19,103 nt of DNA from an uncultured Peptococcaceae bacterium (GTDB taxonomy: Bacteria > Bacillota > Peptococcia > Peptococcales > Peptococcaceae): NCBI GenBank assembly GCA_910585405.1, contig CAJUDO010000043.1, positions 1-19,103 on the forward strand. The letters run 5' to 3'. Below, in pieces: positions 7,391 through 15,679 of the stretch. Under the pieces are notes generated by a model. The model ran no database searches. It saw only the letters and a list, made by a program, of their open reading frames with translations, and was not told the DNA's origin. Within the stretch, counting starts at the first letter, position 1. Every line of letters starts with the position of its first letter. Position numbers and translations under genes: made by a program.

Positions 7391-10057
7391 CTAGTGCGCT
7401 TTTCGCCCATTGACAACCAGTTTGCGCAGCAAATCCACCGGAATCATAGTTGCCGCCAAGAGCAGCACCAGAACCCAGCCCTGCCAGCTAAAGGGCACGC
7501 AGCTGAACATCGCACCAATCCACTGGAAGGGCGCCGCATTGACCAGACCGGCATTGACAATGAGGAACTGCACGCCTAAAATCGCCAGAAACACCTTCAT
7601 AAAACCGGTGTTTTCATTGAGGCCTTTGAAAATCTCCATCCCATCGTCACGGACATTGAAGCCGTTAAACAGCGCACTGGCAATAAACAGTACAAAGTAG
7701 GAGGCCATCAGCTGCGCTTCATTTGCAAAGAAACCGTGGAACACATCCAGTTTCAAATAGGCGAAGCTCAGCGCGGTAAGCCACAAGCCCATGGTGACGA
7801 TCTGCGCCATCATGGCTTTGCTGACAATGGATTCGTCCCGCCGCCGCGGCTTCTCCTGCATGTATTTTTCCTGCGCCGGCTCATTGCCCAGCATAATCGC
7901 GCCCAGACCATCCATGACCAGATTGACAAAGAGCAGGTGGGTAACCTTTAACGGCTCCTCAATGCCAAAGAACGGCGCGATAGCACTGACCACCACAGCG
8001 GCCACGTTGATCACCAGCTGGAACCGGCAGAATTTGAGGATGTTGTGGTAAATGGTACGTCCATACCAGATGGCATCCTTGATGGATTTGAAGTTGTCGT
8101 CCAGGATGACGATTTTGCCCGCTTCTTTGGCCGCCTCTGTCCCGCTGCCCATGGCAAAGCCCACGTCAGCCCGCTTTAAGGCCGGGGAATCGTTGACACC
8201 GTCTCCCGTCATGCCTACCACCAGATTCAGCTCCTGACACAACCGCACCATGCGGGATTTGTCAGTGGGCAGTGCTCTGGCAATGACGCGAATCTGGGGG
8301 ATGATGGCTTTCACTTCTTCGTCACTCATCTTATTCAGCTCTGCGGAGGTCAGTGCCCGCTGTGTGGTATCGGTCAACAGTCCTGCATCCTTGGCGATGG
8401 CCACTGCTGTTTCCAGCCGGTCTCCGGTGATCATAACCACCTGGATTCCTGCGTTCTGTACTTCCTCTATTGCTTCCTTGGCTTCTGGACGCACATCATC
8501 CCGAATCCCCACCAGACCGATGAGCACCAGATCGTCATGAATTTTGTTCTCTTCCAATTTCTTTTCCGAGTATCCAAAGGCCAATACCCGCATGGCTTTC
8601 GAGGCCAGTCCGTCAATTTTGGCATTCAGCCGTTCCAAATCCAATGGCTGTTTTTCACCGTTTTCATCCAAATAATAGTTTGCCTTGGCCAAGAGCCGTT
8701 CGGGAGCGCCTTTGTAAAAGGTTTTCCCCACTGCGCCGATATAAGCCTGACTGAACTTGTTGGTAGAGTTGAAACCCTGAGACACCGTCACTGTGCAGGT
8801 GGTGTCACTGTAAAGCATGCTGTAGGTCTCTTCCCCAATCATCTTCATCAGCGCCTGGTCGGTAGCGTTGCCGCCGATAACATGGTGGCTCGCATCATAC
8901 ATAGCCGCTGTATTTTTACAGATAGCCAGATCCAGCAGACCCTTGATCCTGCTGTGCTTGCGCAGTTCCTCCAAAGGAATGGTCTTCCCGTCAGCGGTGA
9001 AAAACTCCACCACCTCCAGCATCCCTTTGGTGATGGTGCCCGTCTTGTCGCTGAATAAAATATTCAAGGAACCGGCTGTCTCGATCCCCTCTGCCTTGCG
9101 CACCAAGACATTGTGGTCCAGCATCTTGCTGGTATTCTGCATCAGCACCAAGGAGATCATCAGCGGTAAACCCTCGGGTACCGCGCAGACAATGATCACC
9201 ACTGCCAAAGAAACCGCCTCGACAACATCCTGCACAATGACTGCCCAGCCCAGATCCAGATAAGCCTGCAAACCGCCCGCCTGCATCACGAAGAAAATAA
9301 TATACAGAATAGCAATCACTGTCGCGCCAATATACCCGAAACGGGAAATCTGATCTGCCAGCTTGGAAAGTTTTACTTTCAATGGAGAGTCTGGCTCATC
9401 TTCCTGCATTTCTTCTGCCATTTTCCCCATCATGGTGGCCAAACCTACCCGACGGACCTCCATCACGCCCTCTCCGTCAAAGACAATGGCGCTGCGGAAC
9501 AGAGAATGGGCATCTACAAAGGTGTCTCCTGTGATGTCTTCCGCCATCTGAAACTGCCCGTCTGCCGCCGTCTTGGGACACTCCTCTGTCTCTCCGTTCA
9601 AGGCGGAGTTGTTCACCCGCAAACTGCCGTGAATCAGCACACCGTCAGCAGGAATCTTGTCCCCTGACTGCAGCAGCACCAAATCGCCCGTCACCACATC
9701 GTCCACATCAATGACCGTGATAACGCCGCTGCGGTATACTTTACACTGATCATGCCTGCTGCTTTCTTTCAGCTCACGATACTTGGTATCACTGGAAACA
9801 TTGGTTTTCGCCGTCACAAATGCCACAATCAAAACGGCCACCAGTGTGCCCAGCGGCTCATAAATCTCCGCATAGCCAAAAAAGAACATGGCAATCATCA
9901 AAGCGGCAATGAATAAGAGAATCCGAATCATGGGATCGCTGAAGGTTTCCTTAAACTCTTCCCAAAAGGTCGTGGGTTCCGAATCAGGAATCTGATTGGA
10001 GCCGTATTTTTCCCGGGATTCTGTCACTTGCTGGTCTGATAAGCCTGTAAAATCCAT
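7391..10057 (-). CDS. Calcium-translocating P-type ATPase, PMCA type
   Basis: An 888-residue P2-type ATPase that should pump Ca2+ out of the cytosol at the cost of ATP. Visible are the actuator loop LNGETE (153-158), the M4 ion site PEGLP (294-298), phosphorylation motif DKTGT (Asp337), nucleotide-domain KGAPE (449-453), TGDR (544-547) and hinge GDGVNDSP (618-625). M6 carries VNLVMDG with Asn712 and Asp716. Glu in M4 plus Asn and Asp in M6 form one Ca2+ site, as in PMCA and Listeria LMCA1. About ten membrane segments are expected, and no heavy-metal domain is present. It starts 126 bases after the third TerD gene, beyond a probable terminator. TerD proteins bind Ca2+, so the neighbourhood suggests a shared Ca2+ or metal function. 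TerC, the usual membrane partner, is not in the window. Confidence 0.92.
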   Translation of the reverse strand: MDFTGLSDQQVTESREKYGSNQIPDSEPTTFWEEFKETFSDPMIRILLFIAALMIAMFFFGYAEIYEPLGTLVAVLIVAFVTAKTNVSSDTKYRELKESSRHDQCKVYRSGVITVIDVDDVVTGDLVLLQSGDKIPADGVLIHGSLRVNNSALNGETEECPKTAADGQFQMAEDITGDTFVDAHSLFRSAIVFDGEGVMEVRRVGLATMMGKMAEEMQEDEPDSPLKVKLSKLADQISRFGYIGATVIAILYIIFFVMQAGGLQAYLDLGWAVIVQDVVEAVSLAVVIIVCAVPEGLPLMISLVLMQNTSKMLDHNVLVRKAEGIETAGSLNILFSDKTGTITKGMLEVVEFFTADGKTIPLEELRKHSRIKGLLDLAICKNTAAMYDASHHVIGGNATDQALMKMIGEETYSMLYSDTTCTVTVSQGFNSTNKFSQAYIGAVGKTFYKGAPERLLAKANYYLDENGEKQPLDLERLNAKIDGLASKAMRVLAFGYSEKKLEENKIHDDLVLIGLVGIRDDVRPEAKEAIEEVQNAGIQVVMITGDRLETAVAIAKDAGLLTDTTQRALTSAELNKMSDEEVKAIIPQIRVIARALPTDKSRMVRLCQELNLVVGMTGDGVNDSPALKRADVGFAMGSGTEAAKEAGKIVILDDNFKSIKDAIWYGRTIYHNILKFCRFQLVINVAAVVVSAIAPFFGIEEPLKVTHLLFVNLVMDGLGAIMLGNEPAQEKYMQEKPRRRDESIVSKAMMAQIVTMGLWLTALSFAYLKLDVFHGFFANEAQLMASYFVLFIASALFNGFNVRDDGMEIFKGLNENTGFMKVFLAILGVQFLIVNAGLVNAAPFQWIGAMFSCVPFSWQGWVLVLLLAATMIPVDLLRKLVVNGRKAH

Positions 10058-10104
10058 CTTTTCTCAAAGTCCTTTCTGTCTGGTCAAAAATATTTTTTGT
10101 ATAC

Positions 10105-10152
10105 AGAAAAGGGCTGCCGTATCGTTCGATTCTATACAACAGCGCCTTTTCT
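10105..10152. terminator. Hairpin between terD genes and Ca2+ ATPase, probably bidirectional
   Basis: Arms at 10105-10116 (AGAAAAGGGCTG) and 10140-10152 (CAGCGCCTTTTCT) pair over about 11 positions with one bulge, and an inner GTAT/ATAC pair extends the stem. A T-rich tail follows on the plus strand; on the minus strand the T run is partly within the stem (CCCTTTTCT). It may reduce read-through from the terD genes into the ATPase gene. I did not find a convincing separate promoter for the ATPase. Confidence 0.5.
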
Positions 10153-10183
10153 ATTTTTATTTCACAAATACTTAACTCTTTGT

Positions 10184-10771
10184 TTACGCAAAACGATTTG
10201 CCAGCTGCCCCAGCTGTACATCCTGGGTCCCGCTGCCGATGGCGTTAAACTTCCATTCGCCGTTATGACGATATACTTCGCCAAAAATCATAGCGGTCAT
10301 GCCGTCATAGTTGTCTGACAGATTGTATTTGCACAGCTCCTGATTATTTCTGCTGTCCACAATCCGAATGAAGGCATTCTGAATCATACCAAAATGCTGT
10401 TTCCGCTTGTCGGCCTGATAAATATTTACCACCAGCACAATGCGGTCATATTCTGCCGGTACCCGGTCCAGTTCCACAACAATCTGTTCATCATCGCCGT
10501 CTCCTGCGCCTGTCAGGTTGTCGCCCATATGCTGTACTGTGCCGGATTTGTGGCGCAGATTGCCGAAATAGACAATATCGTCCACGCCTCTCAATTTGCC
10601 ATCTGCCAGCAAAAAGGCAGAGGCATCGCAGTCAATCTCCTGCGGTTTTGGAGCAAAAAATCCCCGTTTCTGCTGCACTTCGTCCCAGCCCAGACCGATG
10701 ACAACCCGGCTTAAGCCTGCATTATCTTTCGTCAAACTTACTTTCTGTCCTTTTTGTAAACTTACTCCCAT
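10184..10771 (-). CDS. TerD-family protein, divergent paralogue (YceC/TerZ-like)
   Basis: A 195-residue cytosolic TerD-family protein. The family has a beta-sandwich fold and binds Ca2+. Hallmarks are MGVSLQKGQKVSL at the start, the acidic DCDASAF (47-53), GDNLTGAGDGDDEQI (83-97) that supplies Ca2+-ligand aspartates, and YRHNGEWKFNAIG near the end. It differs from the two upstream paralogues by about ten extra residues (GFFAPKPQEI, 37-46) and by its tail, which ends TQDVQLGQLANRFA rather than in a YQGGLAAL tail. The insert recalls Bacillus YceC. AGGAGG precedes the ATG. It lies 54 bases after the second TerD gene in the same operon. A divergent copy beside two similar ones suggests a hetero-oligomer with distinct roles; this is inference. 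Confidence 0.92.
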   Translation of the reverse strand: MGVSLQKGQKVSLTKDNAGLSRVVIGLGWDEVQQKRGFFAPKPQEIDCDASAFLLADGKLRGVDDIVYFGNLRHKSGTVQHMGDNLTGAGDGDDEQIVVELDRVPAEYDRIVLVVNIYQADKRKQHFGMIQNAFIRIVDSRNNQELCKYNLSDNYDGMTAMIFGEVYRHNGEWKFNAIGSGTQDVQLGQLANRFA

Positions 10772-10825
10772 TGTTGCGTATCCTCCTAATTCTTTGATTC
10801 TGTAATATATCTTATCAAGCTTTCT

Positions 10826-11407
10826 TTAATCCACGTCCACGCCGTAATTCTCGCACAGTGCCGCCAGACCGCCCTGATAGCCGCTGCCGATAGCGTTGAA
10901 CTTCCATTCGCCGTTATGACGATACAGCTCGCCAAAAACTGCCGCCGTCTCGATGGAAAAATCTTCTCCCAGATCATAGCGCAGCAATTCCTCGCCGTTG
11001 GCCTTATTATAGATGCGGATAAAAGCATTGGATACCTGTCCGAAGTTTTGCCGTCTCACCTCAGCGTCATAAATGGTGACGGTAAAGGCGATTTTCTGAA
11101 TGTTCTCAGGCACCAGGGACAAATCAATCACGATTTGTTCATCATCGCCGTCACCCACCCCGGTCAGATTATCTCCCAAGTGCTTCACTGCACCGCTGGG
11201 ATGCTCCAGATTGCCATAAAAGATGAAATCCTCGGTGCGGGAAATTTTTCCGTTTTCTGTGAGCAGAAAGGCCGCCGCGTCCAAATCAAAGGCGCCGCCG
11301 GTATCATAGCGATTCACGTCCCAGCCCAAGCCCACTACCATATCTTTCAGGCCGGGGTTGTTTTTATTCAAGCTTACTTTTTGTCCTTTTGTCAAGTTTA
11401 CGCCCAT
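10826..11407 (-). CDS. TerD-family protein (YceD/YceE-like), second copy
   Basis: A 193-residue TerD-family protein with the complete set of motifs: MGVNLTKGQKVSL, LGWDVNRYD, DLDAAAFLL (one Ala for Ser relative to the upstream copy), GDNLTGVGDGDDEQI with the Ca2+-ligand aspartates, and the C-terminal RHNGEWKFNAIGSGYQGGLAAL. It aligns along its full length with the TerD protein just upstream, so the pair arose by tandem duplication. The ATG is preceded by AGGAGA and lies 9 bases after the upstream stop, a tight operon arrangement. The role inferred from the family is part of a Ca2+-dependent, membrane-associated complex with TelA involved in resistance to tellurite, phage and envelope stress. 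Which ion or stress matters here is not shown by the sequence. Confidence 0.94.
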   Translation of the reverse strand: MGVNLTKGQKVSLNKNNPGLKDMVVGLGWDVNRYDTGGAFDLDAAAFLLTENGKISRTEDFIFYGNLEHPSGAVKHLGDNLTGVGDGDDEQIVIDLSLVPENIQKIAFTVTIYDAEVRRQNFGQVSNAFIRIYNKANGEELLRYDLGEDFSIETAAVFGELYRHNGEWKFNAIGSGYQGGLAALCENYGVDVD

Positions 11408-11416
11408 TTTTCTCTC

Positions 11417-11998
11417 CTATTCTGCATCAATTCCATAGTTTGCACACAGCGCTGCCAAACCGCCCTGATAACCGCTGCCGATGGCATTAAACTTCCATTC
11501 GCCGTTATGACGATACAGCTCACCCACTACCATGGCTGTCTCAATGGAGAAATCCTCACCCAAATCATAACGAACAATTTCCTCATCGGTGTCAGCGTTG
11601 ACCAGACGAATAAACGCATTGGCCACCTGTCCGAAATTTTGCCGTCTGCTCTCCGCATCATAGATGGTTACGGTGAAGGCAATCCGCGCAATATTCTCCG
11701 GAACCTTGCTCAAATCCACCGTAATCTGCTCATCGTCGCCGTCCCCGGCTCCGGTGCGGTTATCGCCCAGATGCACCACTGCACCGCTGGGATGCTCCAG
11801 ATTGCTGTAAAAGATAAAATCCTGATCCCCAGACACTTTTCCGTTTTCCTGCACCAAAAACGCAGAGGCATCCAGGTCAAAATCGGAACCAGAGTCAAAA
11901 CGGTTGATATCCCAGCCCAAGCCTACCAAAACATTCTTTAACCCAGGATTAGTTTTCGTTAAATCTACTTTTTGTCCTTTTGTCAAACTGATTGCCAT
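11417..11998 (-). CDS. TerD-family protein (YceD/YceE-like), first copy
   Basis: A 193-residue TerD-family protein. Motifs are MAISLTKGQKVDL, GLGWDINRFD, DLDASAFLV (41-49), GDNRTGAGDGDDEQ (78-91) and LYRHNGEWKFNAIGSG (161-176). The acidic stretches are the known Ca2+-binding sites of the family. Start choice: AAAGGAG lies only 3 bases from the ATG at 12004 but 9 from the ATG at 11998, so the latter is preferred and the protein begins MAISL. It is the first of three tandem TerD genes and follows telA after about 100 bases with no visible terminator, so it is expected on the same transcript. Paralogues Bacillus YceD and YceE occupy the equivalent position. The biochemical role is unresolved for the whole family. 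Confidence 0.94.
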   Translation of the reverse strand: MAISLTKGQKVDLTKTNPGLKNVLVGLGWDINRFDSGSDFDLDASAFLVQENGKVSGDQDFIFYSNLEHPSGAVVHLGDNRTGAGDGDDEQITVDLSKVPENIARIAFTVTIYDAESRRQNFGQVANAFIRLVNADTDEEIVRYDLGEDFSIETAMVVGELYRHNGEWKFNAIGSGYQGGLAALCANYGIDAE

Positions 11999-12099
11999 TG
12001 TCATCGTCTCCTTTTGCTAAAACTCAATTACAAATTTTTTATTTCATACGGTTATCCCATGGCATCATGCAATAGACCGTAATCTCACCTGTTTGAAGC

Positions 12100-13227
12100 C
12101 TAACCTCTTTGACAGCGTTGATTAAAATCAGCTTTGATTGCATTTAAGCGTTTTTGATCCTCTTCCCGCTGTTTCTTGGCATTTTCCTGAATTTGTCTGG
12201 TCTCCTCAATCCCATTGACGATAGTCCGCCAGGTCGTCTCCAAGGTATCCACCTTAATGGAGCTGCCCGAAGCCATTGCCGCTGTCATTTTTGACTGCTC
12301 TACCGTATTGCGGGCGTTTCTCAGCAGCATTTCATTGGTCTTTTCATCCAGCGCCGACATGGCCTCCGCCTGCACCCGCTGCCGCTTGAGCAAGATGGCC
12401 TGGGCTAAAGCCTGCTTAAACACCGGCAGCGTAATGATAAAGGCCGAGTTGATTTTACGCACCAGATTCATATTGCTGAACTGCATGGTCTTAATCATGG
12501 GGATGGACTGCATGGCCACATTCTCCGCGATGCGCAGATCATGGGTGCGCTGTTCCAGCATCACCTTGGCCTGCTCCAGCGCCGCCAGCTCAAATTGAAT
12601 GGACTGATCTCCGCTGGCCGCCATATCCTGCTGTCTCTGCCCAATATAGGCTTCCAGCTCGCCGATGCCCTGTTCTCCGGCCAAAATATATTTGACCAGC
12701 TCGTGATAATAATTTACATTGGACTGAAACAAATCCTCCAGCTTCTGATTAGAAGTTTTGATCTCTGCTTCATATTGTTTCAATTTCACATAAATTTTAT
12801 CAACCTCATCGCCCATCGTTTTATATTTATCTAAAATTTTATCTAGCTGTTTGCGCACACCGCCGAATAATTTGCCGAAAAAGCCCGGATCCTCCTTGAT
12901 CTCTTCAATATCAAAGCGGTCCATGATCTTGGCCAGAAGATTGAGCATCTCACTGGATTCGTTTATCTGGTTCATGTTCATGCTGTTCAATACCACGTCG
13001 GAGGTCTTGGAAATCTGCTCTGCCACCTCGCCGCCAAAGGTCACAATGGTTTCCAGGTCATCCACCACAATCTGGCTGGTCAGCGCATCTACCTCCGCTG
13101 AATTGACATATTTTTCATTCAGCTGCAGCCGGTCCTGCTGAATATCATAGGGCATAATCTCCTGCTCTGCAGCGACAGGTTCCGCAACTGCTGCCGTTCT
13201 ATTTGTTCTTCCCAAATCAATTCCCAT
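12100..13227 (-). CDS. Toxic anion resistance protein TelA/YceH
   Basis: A 375-residue TelA-family protein, close in length to Bacillus YceH. It is soluble and mainly helical, with long coiled-coil-prone stretches (about 120-190 and 205-330) and no transmembrane segment. Family features seen are the GFFGKLFGG segment near 117-125, the central NVNYYHELVKYI, and the late SAFIITLPVFKQALAQAI segment, which is conserved in TelA proteins. Its ATG directly follows the TAA of the YceG-like gene, and GGGAG lies at 8 bases, inside that gene's end, which implies coupled translation. The TelA-YceG pairing is the same as in the Bacillus yce operon. TelA proteins are linked to tellurite and phage resistance and to cell-envelope stress, but their mechanism is not settled. 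Confidence 0.93.
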   Translation of the reverse strand: MGIDLGRTNRTAAVAEPVAAEQEIMPYDIQQDRLQLNEKYVNSAEVDALTSQIVVDDLETIVTFGGEVAEQISKTSDVVLNSMNMNQINESSEMLNLLAKIMDRFDIEEIKEDPGFFGKLFGGVRKQLDKILDKYKTMGDEVDKIYVKLKQYEAEIKTSNQKLEDLFQSNVNYYHELVKYILAGEQGIGELEAYIGQRQQDMAASGDQSIQFELAALEQAKVMLEQRTHDLRIAENVAMQSIPMIKTMQFSNMNLVRKINSAFIITLPVFKQALAQAILLKRQRVQAEAMSALDEKTNEMLLRNARNTVEQSKMTAAMASGSSIKVDTLETTWRTIVNGIEETRQIQENAKKQREEDQKRLNAIKADFNQRCQRG

Positions 13228-15489
13228 TTATGATCTCCCTCTTTTCCATAAATTCTCCCACCATGGAGAACGATTGCTTTTTTCATGATGCCCATAAAGC
13301 CTGTCAGGCATTTTTAAATCATATAGATACGTTCCAATTTTGTGTTCTGTCAGGAAAGGACGCTGATAATATTGCTCCATACTGCAATACCCGGTAGGCA
13401 CAAACAAAACCACATCAAATCCCAGCAGATGAAGATAGGCCAGAAGAATCCCATCCTCCAGAGAATAGGACTGCTCCCCAGTATGTAAAAACACTGCCTT
13501 AGGCGGCACCTTGGTAAAATCCATTTTCTGTATCAACCGTACCAGCTCTTTGTTGAGGTTTAGGATTGTCGCGATCACGGTATACTCCGTACCGTTTTGG
13601 TAAGTACCCCGAATCAGCTGCAAATCCAGCAGCTCCTGAAGCTTGTCCAGCATATATTCCTGCATTTCCTCCCGCAGATACCCATAAGGATAGGCCTTGT
13701 GCTGTCTGATCTTTTGCTTTTGCACCTTCCTGTGGCGCAGAAACTCTGCGGCGTACTGCCGCATGGGATTGGCATCCTCCCGCTTATAAAAAGGCACTTC
13801 TGTAATCAGAAATGTGTCTGCCGTCACCAGCTTGCGCACATCATTCCAGTAGCTCTGCACATTGCCGTCCTTGACGCCGGAAACCTTGGCCAAAAGTACC
13901 GGCATGAGCACTTCCTCCTGAACCACCTGGAAATTAGGCCGATAACAATTTTCCTGCTCCCAGAGAATATAAATTTCCTCATACATGGTTTCCAGCGCAA
14001 TGGCTCTGCCCTTTTGGTACTGCTGTTCCCGATACATCCCGCTGTCGCGGTAGAGGGTCTCCGTCAGCTCCTGCTCCGCATGATAGGCCACAGTGCCCAT
14101 GCGGGCTGAGTTGCTTCTGGGATATTGTTCCACTGTCATGGATATAGTATATTTCTTCTCAAAAAGATATTTATCCTCTATTTTTTTGTATAAATCCAAA
14201 TTTGGTGAAAAAATCAGCACATCCAGCGGCAAACGGGCCAAAAATCGAAAAAATAAGACTTCATTTTCATTGACGCAGTCATTCAAGATCAACACTGCGC
14301 CCTGCTGTCGTTGCTTCCACTTTCCAAAAAGCTGCCCGCCGTAGCGTTTGAGCCAGCATAACAGATAGACCGCCTTGTTCAAAAGACGATTCAGCGGGAT
14401 TTCCTGCACTGCTTCCTCCTGCCAGAACTCTACAAACTGCTGCCGGATAATCTGCTGCAATTCTTTTTCTCCATAGACAATGTTTTGCGCCAAATCGGCC
14501 ATCATTTCAGAGCATGCAGTATACTTCCGCCGCTGAATCTGTCCGATCTCCTCCGCAGAGGGCAAGGCCAGCTTCTGGTCCAATACCACTACCGGACGGA
14601 GCGCCCCCTCCAGCTGCAGATAAAGCTGCAGCAAGGTATTCAGATAGGTTGCCTTCTCCGCCACGCCGCAGAAGCGGGCAAACACCGTATAGTAAAGTCC
14701 TGCATCATCGCCGCGCTGCACCACGGGTTTCTGTACCTCCTGCAGAACATCTCCCGACAGCCACGCATTGATACAAGGCTGTTTTCCCGCCAGCGGGACA
14801 GTGCTCTCCCGTTGCAGCTGCTCAGTTTGTCGCCTGCTTCGCACCTTGTAATCAGCGGGAAAGGGCCTTCCGCCCGACTGATAGCCATGGGTATAGCGAG
14901 ATTGGGGATCCAGCTTTCCATATGCGCTGTCGCCGCTCACATCCAGCAATACAAGATCGCAGCCAATACGGGAGAGCAAATGCAGCATCTCCAACTCATA
15001 GTAGCTGACAGAACCTTCATAAAAAATTTTAGGAACCTTCCTGCCCTCAACAGATTGCACCACCCGCTCAAACCGGTAATACAGCCAACACATAAATTTC
15101 ATATAAGCATTTTTCAGCATGGTCTCATTTTTGCCATGCTGCGCCATCTGCAGCAACACATCATAAAGGGCATCTGCCGTGATCTGCCGTGATCTGACAG
15201 ACAAACGGGGTAGCCAGCGGCCCAGCTGCTCTGCAAAGAACGCCGGCTGCAGCTTGAATGCTGTGCCCAGGATTTCCCGATAATATGCCAGATTCTGCTC
15301 TGTGGGGTTGGCCAGCTTTCCTTCCAGCACTGCACCGTTTTGCCGCGCTTCCTCATAATAACGACACAAAAAAGCTTCCACCTCTGCGCTGAAATCTAAA
15401 AAACGATAACAGTAAACGCCCTGTGCTGGCCGTTGATCAGCAGGCAAAAAATAATCATTCAAATTTTTTAACTGAAGCCTTTGCCACAT
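13228..15489 (-). CDS. YceG-like component of the Ter biosynthetic module
   Basis: A 753-residue protein assigned to the YceG-like family from its place directly before telA and its resemblance to what I recall of the family; the catalytic activity is unknown. The start at 15489 (MWQRLQLKNL) has GAGGAGG nine bases upstream; a TTG at 15516 is unlikely. The protein is cytosolic with no membrane segment. It contains three similar units of strand, helix and strand: IFYEGS...DLVLLDVSGD (155-188), VLILND...DVLIFSPNLD (399-432) and VFLHTG...DVVLFVPTG (about 666-695). The first two also share the preceding helix (FMCWLYYRF versus YLLCWLKRY). It is longer than Bacillus YceG, which I recall at about 540 residues. 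It is the first gene after the promoter at 15559-15587, so it leads the Ter operon. Confidence 0.82.
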   Translation of the reverse strand: MWQRLQLKNLNDYFLPADQRPAQGVYCYRFLDFSAEVEAFLCRYYEEARQNGAVLEGKLANPTEQNLAYYREILGTAFKLQPAFFAEQLGRWLPRLSVRSRQITADALYDVLLQMAQHGKNETMLKNAYMKFMCWLYYRFERVVQSVEGRKVPKIFYEGSVSYYELEMLHLLSRIGCDLVLLDVSGDSAYGKLDPQSRYTHGYQSGGRPFPADYKVRSRRQTEQLQRESTVPLAGKQPCINAWLSGDVLQEVQKPVVQRGDDAGLYYTVFARFCGVAEKATYLNTLLQLYLQLEGALRPVVVLDQKLALPSAEEIGQIQRRKYTACSEMMADLAQNIVYGEKELQQIIRQQFVEFWQEEAVQEIPLNRLLNKAVYLLCWLKRYGGQLFGKWKQRQQGAVLILNDCVNENEVLFFRFLARLPLDVLIFSPNLDLYKKIEDKYLFEKKYTISMTVEQYPRSNSARMGTVAYHAEQELTETLYRDSGMYREQQYQKGRAIALETMYEEIYILWEQENCYRPNFQVVQEEVLMPVLLAKVSGVKDGNVQSYWNDVRKLVTADTFLITEVPFYKREDANPMRQYAAEFLRHRKVQKQKIRQHKAYPYGYLREEMQEYMLDKLQELLDLQLIRGTYQNGTEYTVIATILNLNKELVRLIQKMDFTKVPPKAVFLHTGEQSYSLEDGILLAYLHLLGFDVVLFVPTGYCSMEQYYQRPFLTEHKIGTYLYDLKMPDRLYGHHEKSNRSPWWENLWKRGRS

Positions 15490-15558
15490 AGACGTTTTCC
15501 TCCTCTTTACTGGCAACTAGCATTTTATTTTCAGAACATAACTTCCTAATATTATTTT

Positions 15559-15587
15559 ATTTTAGCAAGAAAAAGTGAAGGTTTCAA
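15559..15587 (-). promoter_or_regulatory. Sigma-A-type promoter of the Ter operon
   Basis: On the minus strand, -35 TTGAAA (15582-15587) and -10 TAAAAT (15559-15564) are separated by exactly 17 bases. Transcription would start near 15552, about 60 bases before the ATG at 15489. The AT-rich divergent region holds no other strong minus-strand candidate. Confidence 0.65.
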
Positions 15588-15617
15588 TAGAATGGGCAGG
15601 AAAAAAAGGGATTTATC

Positions 15618-15646
15618 TCGAAAATACAAGATGAAGTTTTTAGAAT
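15618..15646 (+). promoter_or_regulatory. Possible promoter of the aldolase gene
   Basis: TCGAAA (15618-15623) and TAGAAT (15641-15646) are spaced by 17 bases on the plus strand, putting the start near 15653, about 27 bases before the ATG at 15680. The -35 matches consensus at only four of six positions, so this is tentative. The leader would just accommodate the AAGGAG site. Confidence 0.35.
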
Positions 15647-15679
15647 CATTTTGACAAAAATAGCGCAAGGAGTTCTCCC

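Noticed and set aside
8537..9058. 173-codon plus-strand frame inside the Ca2+ ATPase gene
   Set aside because: The minus strand encodes an intact P-type ATPase with all motifs, so this is antisense noise.
10916..11941. 341-codon open frame on the plus strand across the first two terD genes
   Set aside because: It is antisense to two well-defined TerD proteins, repeats itself because those genes are tandem copies, has no ribosome site and resembles no known protein.
14485..15192. 235-codon plus-strand frame opposite the YceG-like gene
   Set aside because: It is a shadow of a real gene with a good start, promoter and neighbours; its sequence is low-complexity, rich in Leu, Gln and His, as expected of antisense translation.
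15651..15656. Perfect TTGACA just upstream of the aldolase start
   Set aside because: A matching -10 would lie around the start codon, which would leave no room for a leader with the AAGGAG site; the TCGAAA/TAGAAT pair fits better.
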